Notes under the pieces: model-generated
The model's input: the letters and a program-made list of their open reading frames with translations, nothing else
Told to the model about the DNA's origin: nothing
Databases searched by the model: none
Position numbers and translations under genes: made by a program
Shown: positions 56,189 through 62,524 of the stretch, piece after piece
How positions within the stretch are numbered: position 1 is the first letter of the stretch
How the letters are laid out: each line of letters begins with the position of its first letter
Origin: VRUE01 sp035693025
GTDB lineage: Bacteria > Actinomycetota > Thermoleophilia > Solirubrobacterales > 70-9
Length of the DNA: 64,000 nucleotides
Reading direction: 5' to 3'
Assembly (NCBI GenBank): GCA_035693025.1
Contig: DASSHI010000012.1
Span: 1-64,000, forward strand

Positions 56189-57222
56189 GGCAGGTCTCCT
56201 CTCTCCTCTCCGGCGGCGACCACCCGTACCTCCGCCTCGGCGAGGTCGGCGGCGACGGGCGCGACGGAATCTCGGGGTCGCGGCGGGTTGAGGACCTGAT
56301 CCACGATATAGGACGGCCTCGCCTTGATCTCCTCGTACATGTGCGCGAGGTAGGAGCCGATCACGCTGAAGCAGATCATCTGTACGCCGCCGATGAAGAG
56401 GACGACTACGAGCAGGGTGGCATAGCCTTTGGGCGCCGCGTCGGGCAAGGCGATCTTGAGGACGACCTCGGCGATCCCCGCCAGCACCGCGACCGTCGTG
56501 GTGAAGAAGGCGAGCCAGCCGATCAGGTCCAACGGCGCGTAGGAAAAGGAGACGATCGCCCGGCGCGCCCAGCCCATGTTGGCGATGAAGTTGTTCGAGG
56601 AGCGGCCGAACAGACGCTCCGGGCGCTCGTAGGGGACGCCGATCTGGCGGAAGCCGACGAAGGCGCGGAGGCCGCGGACGAAGCGGTGCTTCTCGGGCAT
56701 CGCGTTGATCGCGTCGACGGCGCGGCGGTCGAGCAGCGAGAAGTCGCCGGCGTCGACCGGCATCGACACGTAGGAAACCCGTTGGAAGACCCGATAAAAG
56801 GCCTTGCGGGCGGCGTTCATCGGTGCCGGCCCCTCGCGGGCGACCCGCTCGCCGTAGACGACCTCGTACCCTTCCCGCCAGCGCTCGAAGAGCTGTGGGA
56901 TCAGCTCAGGCGGGTCCTGGAGATCGCCGTCGAGGAGGATCACGGCATCGCCCGTAGCCAGCCGCATGCCACTCGAGTAGGCGCTCTGGGAGCCGAATTC
57001 GCGGGTGTGGCTGATCACCGTGACCCGGCGGTCCCGCGACGCCAGCTCGACCAGAACCTCGGGCGTATGATCGGGGCTGCCCGAGTCGACGAAGATGATC
57101 TCCCAGTCGACCCCGAGGTCGCTGAAGACCTTCGTCAGCCGTTCGTGCATGACCGGAATCGACTGAGCCTCCCGATAGCATGGGATTACGGCGCTCAGCC
57201 TGATTTCGCCCACGGAACCCAT
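56185..57222 (-). CDS. GT2 glycosyltransferase with two C-terminal membrane helices (GtrB/ArnC-like)
   Basis: A 345-aa protein. The GT-A domain has LSAVIPCYREAQSIPVMHERL, IIFVDSGSPDHTPEVLV, AVILLDGDLQDPPELIP (DXD) and VDAGDFSLLDRRAVDAI. It ends with helices LIGWLAFFTTTVAVLAGIAEVV and GYATLLVVVLFIGGVQMICFSV, then a cytosolic tail. This is the GtrB/ArnC plan for making undecaprenyl-phosphate sugars. It is first in the GT2-rfbH-ThDP operon, so it may load the dideoxysugar on lipid. ATG 57222 or GTG 57213 are both possible; ATG overlaps the divergent AKR start. Confidence 0.8.
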   Translation of the reverse strand: MGSVGEIRLSAVIPCYREAQSIPVMHERLTKVFSDLGVDWEIIFVDSGSPDHTPEVLVELASRDRRVTVISHTREFGSQSAYSSGMRLATGDAVILLDGDLQDPPELIPQLFERWREGYEVVYGERVAREGPAPMNAARKAFYRVFQRVSYVSMPVDAGDFSLLDRRAVDAINAMPEKHRFVRGLRAFVGFRQIGVPYERPERLFGRSSNNFIANMGWARRAIVSFSYAPLDLIGWLAFFTTTVAVLAGIAEVVLKIALPDAAPKGYATLLVVVLFIGGVQMICFSVIGSYLAHMYEEIKARPSYIVDQVLNPPRPRDSVAPVAADLAEAEVRVVAAGEERGDLP

Positions 57223-58174
57223 GATCGAAGGTCCCAATCTAGCGTTGAGCCGGGTCGGGCTGGGTGCCTGGGCCTTCGGCGGTGTGGGCTGGGGGCCCCA
57301 GGACGACCAGGACTCGATCGCCACCGTCCACCATGCCGTCGCCCAGGGCGTCAACTGGATCGACACCGCCGCCGTCTACGGCAATGGCCACGCCGAGCGG
57401 ATCGTCAGCAGCGCTCTCGCGGCGCTGCCGCCTGACGAGCGGCCGCTCGTCTTCACCAAGGCGGGCGTGCGGATCGACCCCGACTCCGGATCGACCTTCC
57501 GCGATCTCAGCCCCGCTTCCCTGCGGGCCGAGTGCGAGGGGTCGCTGCGGCGGCTCGAGGTCGAGCGCCTCGACCTCTACCAGCTGCACTGGCCGGTCGA
57601 CGACCCCGAGGTCGTCGAAGCGGCGTGGGGCACGCTGGGGGAGCTGCGCCGCGAGGGCAAGGTTCGCTGGGCAGGCGTCAGCAACTTCGACACCACCCTG
57701 CTCGAGCGCTGCGCTCGCATCGGCGAGCTCGATTCGGCCCAGCTGCCCCTGTCGCTGCTGGAACGCGGCGCCGTCGAGTGCGAGCTGCCCTGGCTGGCAG
57801 CCCACGGTGTGCCGGCGTTCCTTTACAGCCCGCTGGAGTCCGGCTTGCTCTCCGGCAGGTTCTCGTTGGCGCGGCTGGCGGCGCTGCCCGACGGCGACTG
57901 GCGACGTTCGCGGCCCCGCTTCCAGAGCCCGCAGGTGGAGCGCGCCCTGAAGCTGGTCGAGCTCCTCCGCCCGATCGCCGCGGAGGTCGGGGCGACGCTG
58001 GCCGAGCTGGCGATAGCCTGGACGCTGCACTTCGACGGCGCCGCTGGGGCGATCGTCGGCGCCCGTACCCCGGGCCAGGTCGATGGCTGGATCGGCGCCG
58101 CGGAGCTCGGCCTTGACGCCACCACCCTGGCGGCGGTCTCAGTCGCCTTGGAGGAGTGCTTTGACCGTGCCTGA
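57221..58174 (+). CDS. Aldo/keto reductase
   Basis: A 317-aa (beta/alpha)8 NADPH-dependent reductase. The catalytic tetrad is visible: Asp and Tyr in IDTAAVYGNGHAE, Lys in VFTKAG, His in YQLHWP. IVGARTPGQVDGWIGA is the NADP-binding end. Divergent from the rfbH operon, it may reduce the keto group of the branched or unbranched CDP-dideoxysugar (in Yersinia an SDR, YerF, does this). That link is inference. Its ATG overlaps the ATG of the divergent GT2 gene. Confidence 0.82.
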   Translation: MIEGPNLALSRVGLGAWAFGGVGWGPQDDQDSIATVHHAVAQGVNWIDTAAVYGNGHAERIVSSALAALPPDERPLVFTKAGVRIDPDSGSTFRDLSPASLRAECEGSLRRLEVERLDLYQLHWPVDDPEVVEAAWGTLGELRREGKVRWAGVSNFDTTLLERCARIGELDSAQLPLSLLERGAVECELPWLAAHGVPAFLYSPLESGLLSGRFSLARLAALPDGDWRRSRPRFQSPQVERALKLVELLRPIAAEVGATLAELAIAWTLHFDGAAGAIVGARTPGQVDGWIGAAELGLDATTLAAVSVALEECFDRA

Positions 58175-58237
58175 GCGCAGGCGAAAGTCAGTTGTGGCCG
58201 GACAGGGGCGTCGCGAGGTCTGGGGGGACGCCGACGG

Positions 58238-59923
58238 CTAGTAGCTCGGTGACAAGTCGACCGGCCCCGGGACATAGGCTCCCACTGCCCGGCGGCAGTC
58301 CTGCCGGCTCTGCGGTGAGGCACGTTCGCCAGTGACCAGGTTCAGCATTCGCACGGTTCCATAGGGCGCGGTACTCAGGATTTTGCCCACCCACCCCACG
58401 GTAAGGGCCTTTGGTCGACAGCGTAGATCGACGCCGACGATCACCGGTAGCGCTACCAATGAGTAGTCGTCGTATTCCATTTTGACCATGCCGTCGTAGT
58501 CCCACAGGGTTGCAAGAATCGGCACTCTGGGTGCTTGGGTTGAAGGGTAGGAACCGGCGATGATCGTCGTTCCAGGTGGTGGGCTGGGGACTAGTTCCTT
58601 GGTTTTCTGGATGGCCTGCGCCTCAGCGGCATAGGCGAGGTTCCACAGTTCTATGTGGCGCTGCAACGTGTGCGTGTAAGCCGCTGCTAGTACGCCTCCC
58701 AACAACACCGTTACGATGGGCGCCGGCCAACGGGCACGGGGCCTCAACTGTCCGATGAGAGCCCCGACCACTCCAAAGGCGCCATAGAGGACCAGAATCA
58801 GCCCGAACCCGGAGACGCCGTTAATCCGGTTCGTCTCGCCGAGGATGGTCGGCGTGTAGTACGTCGTGGCGGAGGGGACGAACATGGCCCAACCCAGCGC
58901 CGCGACCGCTATGCCTCCCAGCATGAGCTGCAGCCAGTTGCGCAGACCCCACCCGTCCGTTGACGCAAAGCGGCCGGGAAGGGTCAGGTAGGCCGTGCAT
59001 CCCGCCGCCAGAATGGCCGCCAAGCAAAGTAGCACCGGCGTCGTGGCCTGTGGGCCGACAGGCAGGCCGGAACGTCCGAGGGTCGTTCCTCCCGCTTCTA
59101 TGACCTGCCCCAGGTGCTCGAGAGTGCCGCGTAGATCAGACGTGGTGCGAATCGTGTTCGTTGCAACCCAGACCCCTCCGGCCGCCACCGCGCCGAGATC
59201 GGCGAGCCAACGCCATCGGGCGGCACGCCAGCCGGATCGGAGCCAGTAGAGCATGCCGAGGCAGGCGATCATCGGGAGGGTAGCCTCGTAGGTGAGAATC
59301 GACAGCAGGTACAGCGGCGCTGCCCAGGCATGCCAGCGCCAGGATCCGCGACGCAGCCCTTGCAGGGCGAGAAACAGGCCGGTCAGCATGAACAACGTCG
59401 AAAGTGTCACCAGGCCGGCGGTCGCCCATAGGCGCGTCGCATCCGACCAGGGAAATAAGATCGTCAGTGCCGAGATCAGCCCAGCGTGAAGCCAGGGCGT
59501 ACCCAACGTACGTAGCACACCATAGAACGCCGTCGCCGCCATCACCGCCAGCACGGCAGCGAGAGCAAGGTGAAGATGCATGTGCATACCGAGGACGAAG
59601 TACGTCAACGGCAGATACAGGACGAGGACGGGACGGTAGAGGATGAAGTCGGCAAAACCCGAAATCGCCTTGCCGGCATCCGGCGGTCCGGGCGGCTGCA
59701 GTGCGAGGGCCGCATTCGACCAGTCGTCGAGATAGAAGCCTCCGTGCCGCAGGTGCGGATACAGCGCGAGCAGAGCGATTAGCCCGAGAAGGATCAGGGC
59801 GATAATGAGCTCCACTCCGGCAAAGGGCCGGTCCAGACGAAGGGCAGTAGGGAAGAAGCCCCATCTGCCCTTCGATGTCGCTTCGCTTTTCACAGACATC
59901 CCTTCTTCTGCGCGTGCCTCCAT
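58238..59923 (-). CDS. Polytopic membrane protein, GT-C-like, unknown function
   Basis: A 561-aa protein with about 11 helices. The first outer loop contains HGGFYLDDWSNAALAL, with the DD seen in the other GT-C-like proteins here. The soluble C-terminus (from LVPSPPPGTTIIAGSYP to GPVDLSPSY) differs from the 26666/28471/33101 family. ATG 59923 is chosen because TAGGCT (59934-59939) ends 10 nt before it; ATG 59899, with GAAGAAGGG just upstream, is also plausible. Confidence 0.6.
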   Translation of the reverse strand: MEARAEEGMSVKSEATSKGRWGFFPTALRLDRPFAGVELIIALILLGLIALLALYPHLRHGGFYLDDWSNAALALQPPGPPDAGKAISGFADFILYRPVLVLYLPLTYFVLGMHMHLHLALAAVLAVMAATAFYGVLRTLGTPWLHAGLISALTILFPWSDATRLWATAGLVTLSTLFMLTGLFLALQGLRRGSWRWHAWAAPLYLLSILTYEATLPMIACLGMLYWLRSGWRAARWRWLADLGAVAAGGVWVATNTIRTTSDLRGTLEHLGQVIEAGGTTLGRSGLPVGPQATTPVLLCLAAILAAGCTAYLTLPGRFASTDGWGLRNWLQLMLGGIAVAALGWAMFVPSATTYYTPTILGETNRINGVSGFGLILVLYGAFGVVGALIGQLRPRARWPAPIVTVLLGGVLAAAYTHTLQRHIELWNLAYAAEAQAIQKTKELVPSPPPGTTIIAGSYPSTQAPRVPILATLWDYDGMVKMEYDDYSLVALPVIVGVDLRCRPKALTVGWVGKILSTAPYGTVRMLNLVTGERASPQSRQDCRRAVGAYVPGPVDLSPSY

Positions 59924-59933
59924 GACGGCGATC

Positions 59934-59939
59934 AGCCTA
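59934..59939 (-). promoter_or_regulatory. Putative -10 (TAGGCT) of the GT-C-like gene at 58238
   Basis: On the minus strand the hexamer ends 10 nt before ATG 59923. Confidence 0.35.
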
Positions 59940-59961
59940 ATGGTTGGCTGGCTCTGGAGCC

Positions 59962-59967
59962 TACGAT
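59962..59967 (+). promoter_or_regulatory. Putative -10 (TACGAT) of the decayed GT2 gene
   Basis: TACGAT ends 6 nt before ATG 59974, showing that the remnant keeps a leaderless-type promoter. Confidence 0.35.
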
Positions 59968-59973
59968 TCAACT

Positions 59974-60150
59974 ATGTCAGCGCATGACCTGGAGGTGATC
60001 GTCGTCAGCCTGGCGCCGAAGCGCTACTGCCGCGCGGCCCGCCCTGGTTGCGCGAATCCCGGCCAGCTTCGGGACGGGGATGAAATTATTGGCCAGACAT
60101 ACAGTTGGTCGACGTCCAGCGTAAAAGCTCTGAGTAACGTGGCGCGAGGA
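59974..60150 (+). pseudogene. 5' remnant of a frameshifted WbbL-like GT2 gene
   Basis: The frame opens MSAHDLEVIVVS, matching the start of the GT2 at 48516 (LEVIVVSHGAEGLLRR). Right after VVS the reading frame slips: in another frame the DNA continues GAEALLPRGPPWLRESRPASGR, which fits the next GT2 helix. One lost base explains this. Farther on only weak similarity remains (SSVKALSNVARGF), and no DXD or acceptor motif is present. It is a truncated, inactive copy. Confidence 0.55.
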
Positions 60151-60208
60151 TTTGTCCACGCTCCTGCGGAAGGCTCAGCCCAGATCTTGCAGGGCCCGCT
60201 CGGGTGAC

Positions 60209-60255
60209 TTTCACCGGTCGACCCTAGGTAATTTTCACCGGTCGACCCTAGGTAA
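60209..60255. repeat. Tandem 23-bp repeat, IS-end-like
   Basis: TTTCACCGGTCGACCCTAGG plus TAA occurs twice (60209-60231, 60233-60255), with a 24-bp period. Closely spaced repeats of this size resemble transposase-binding sites at one end of IS21-type elements. No transposase gene or second end is visible. It lies just downstream of the decayed GT2. Confidence 0.5.
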
Positions 60256-60605
60256 TGGTGGGGACCAGGGTCCGGGCATAGGCCTGCGAGTCGCCCGCTG
60301 TGCCATTAGTGGGGTACGGTTACACCGCTTCCGCGGCTTCGATCCGTCGGCGCGTCGCATGGATCCTGACCTAGGTGCGCTTGGCCATCGGAACGTCATT
60401 CTCCGGAGAGTTAGTGATCGGCTCGTAGGTTGCGCCGCTCATCCGTCGCGTAGGAGCGCTGTCCGAACTCTCCGGCACCGGGGTGGCAGCTACTTGCGAC
60501 GGGGCTTACGGCGTCGCTTGGTGTAGTCGCCTTTCCTATCGCACGTTCTGAGACGCGCATCCAGACCTAGGCCGATCGACTAGGGCGAATGCAATAATTG
60601 CCGCC
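60256..60605. other. 350-bp stretch without a recognisable gene
   Basis: Short open frames here have no recognisable domain and composition unlike the neighbouring genes. Several CTAGG/CCTAGG words recur, which is rare elsewhere in this GC-rich window and suggests foreign or decayed DNA. AATAAT at 60594-60599 may be the -10 of the next gene. Confidence 0.5.
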
Positions 60606-61646
60606 TTGTCGGATTTCCTTCAGCCCACACCGCAGGGGGCCGTGTCACCTGATCGCCCACGACCGCCGCAGTCCAGCCTTGTCGTCGGAGGGGGGCTGCT
60701 CGGCTCCCACGTCGCTATGCGGCTTGCCGCCGCCGGACATCCGACCACCGTCTTTAGCCGCTCGTTCAATCCGTTGCTTCTGGCCAGTGCGGCTAATCGC
60801 GGCATCCGACTCGTGGAGGGCGCAGTTGCGATCTCCGAGCCGCTCACGGATGAGGTGGATTCCGCGGACATCGTCTTCTACATGGCCGGTTCGAGCACGC
60901 CCGGAGCGTCAGATAGCGATCCTGCCGGGTCGCTCGTCGGTGCGGTGGCGCCTGCGGTCACCGTGCTCGAGTTGGCTCGCCGTACAGGCGGGCGGCGGGT
61001 GGTCCTCGCTTCTTCGGGCGGCACCATCTATGGCTGCCCGACGACCTTTCCAACGCCTGAGAGTGCGCCCTTGGAGCCGATCTCGGTCCACGGCTTAAAT
61101 GCCGTCGCCATGGAGCGCTACGCAAGGTTTTTTGCCGACCGTCACTCGCTCGACGTCTTGGTGCTGCGGTATTCGAATCTCTACGGTCCCGGCCAGCTGG
61201 CGCAGCGGAGCCAGGGCGTCATTGCCGCCTGGGGGCGGGCGATCATGGCCGGCGAGCCGATCGTCCTGTTCGGCGACGGCTCGGTACGCCGTGACTTCAT
61301 CTACGCAGACGACGCGGCGATGGCGACGATCCTCGTCGCCACCAACCCTGCCGCGCACGGCGCATACAACGTCGGCAGTGGGTGTGCCTCTTCGCTCCGG
61401 GACGTGCTCCGCGTAATCGAGGATGTTGCCGACCGACCAGTTTTCGTGGACACCCTGGACGCGCGCGGAATTGACGTTCCGCTTGTCGAGCTCGATTGCT
61501 CCCGGATCCGAGATCTCACCGGCTGGGCGCCGACCACCGGGTTGAGCGATGGCATAGCGGCAAGCCTTGCCTGGCTTCGCGAGCTCGATGCCGGCGCGGC
61601 CGGAACCGCGGTCGAACCAAGCGCCGGGGCCCGGCGGCTTCTGTAG
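60606..61646 (+). CDS. SDR-family sugar-nucleotide epimerase-like protein lacking catalytic Tyr and Lys
   Basis: A 346-aa extended SDR fold with LVVGGGLLGSHVAMRLAAAG, VFYMAGSSTPG, VVLASSGGTIYGCP, RYSNLYGPGQ and VRRDFIYADDAAMA, closest to UDP-glucose 4-epimerase-like proteins. Where the family has YGxxK, this reads SVHGLNAVAMERY: His replaces Tyr and Ala replaces Lys. It therefore may be inactive or use other chemistry. TTG 60606 fits a leaderless start behind AATAAT; GTG 60642 has an AGGGGG upstream. It leads a plus-strand run into a methyltransferase and a GT4. Confidence 0.75.
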   Translation: MSDFLQPTPQGAVSPDRPRPPQSSLVVGGGLLGSHVAMRLAAAGHPTTVFSRSFNPLLLASAANRGIRLVEGAVAISEPLTDEVDSADIVFYMAGSSTPGASDSDPAGSLVGAVAPAVTVLELARRTGGRRVVLASSGGTIYGCPTTFPTPESAPLEPISVHGLNAVAMERYARFFADRHSLDVLVLRYSNLYGPGQLAQRSQGVIAAWGRAIMAGEPIVLFGDGSVRRDFIYADDAAMATILVATNPAAHGAYNVGSGCASSLRDVLRVIEDVADRPVFVDTLDARGIDVPLVELDCSRIRDLTGWAPTTGLSDGIAASLAWLRELDAGAAGTAVEPSAGARRLL

Positions 61647-61660
61647 GCGAAGGCAGATCC

Positions 61661-62521
61661 GTGAGGAAATTGGAGATCTTCGATTGCTCTGCCTTGCGGA
61701 TGACGTTGGGCGAGGGGGCGGCGCTGGAGGGTGTGCTCGCCCAGTGCAAGCCGAGCCTTGCAATCGGGATCGGCACGGCGGGGAATGGCTGCCTACGACG
61801 CCTTTCGGCGTACGCGGAAGAGGTGCACTCCTTTGATCTCGTTTCTCCTCAGGTGCCGGCCGAGGAGATGCCGAACGTCACCCTCTATACGGATGATTCA
61901 CGTCAGCAGCTGCTCGAGGCGCTGAACGGGTTCGCCAAGCAGGGCCGCAACGTCGACTTCGTGCTCGTCGACGGAGACCGCTCCGCGGTCGATGCTCGAG
62001 GCGATCTCGATGCTCTGCTCTCTTCGCCCGCCCTCGCCGACACGGTCATCCTCATCCATGACGTCACGAACGAGCAGGTCAGATCTGGCCTGGACGCCGT
62101 TCGATACTCCGCGTATCCGAAGGTCGCGCATGTGAACCTCGACTTCGTGCCCGGGTACATGCTTCGGGATCCGGACCACCGCCACGAGCTCGGGGGCGGC
62201 CTTGGCCTCGTGATAGTCGATGCGACGCGGACCGCTTACTTCCCGGATATCCCTGTCATCGAGAGCCGCTACTACGAGGCGGGTCACTTTTATCCGCAAG
62301 TGCGCGACTGGGTGGTCGCCCGTGAGCGCGGTGAGCCCGCTTCTCCGGCGGAGGTCCGCGAGCAGCGCACACTCACCGAGGAGTTGGCCGTGGTCCGCGA
62401 AGAGCACGAGCGCTATCGGCACCTATCCGAAATGGTGACCAGCTCGCTCAGTTGGAAGATCACCGCACCTTTGCGGGCGGCCATGCACAGCGCGCGCCGC
62501 GCTGCGAAGAAAGTTCCGTAG
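61661..62521 (+). CDS. Class I SAM-dependent methyltransferase-like protein with SLSWKITAPLR tail
   Basis: A 286-aa protein. LAIGIGTAGNGCLRRLSAY is a variant of the SAM-binding glycine loop, and VDFVLVDGDRSAVDARGDLDAL and ILIHDVTNEQ match the Methyltransf_24-like fold. Residues 235-286 form a coiled coil ending SSLSWKITAPLRAAMHSARRAAK, the same tail as in the 78-aa protein at 43194. Probable sugar or glycan methylation. The GTG start is 15 bp after the SDR stop, and the GT4 follows 4 bp after its own stop. Confidence 0.72.
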   Translation: MRKLEIFDCSALRMTLGEGAALEGVLAQCKPSLAIGIGTAGNGCLRRLSAYAEEVHSFDLVSPQVPAEEMPNVTLYTDDSRQQLLEALNGFAKQGRNVDFVLVDGDRSAVDARGDLDALLSSPALADTVILIHDVTNEQVRSGLDAVRYSAYPKVAHVNLDFVPGYMLRDPDHRHELGGGLGLVIVDATRTAYFPDIPVIESRYYEAGHFYPQVRDWVVARERGEPASPAEVREQRTLTEELAVVREEHERYRHLSEMVTSSLSWKITAPLRAAMHSARRAAKKVP

Positions 62522-62524
62522 CTC

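Noticed and set aside
60209..60255. CRISPR array
   Set aside because: Two 23-bp units separated by a single base, no spacers and no cas genes.
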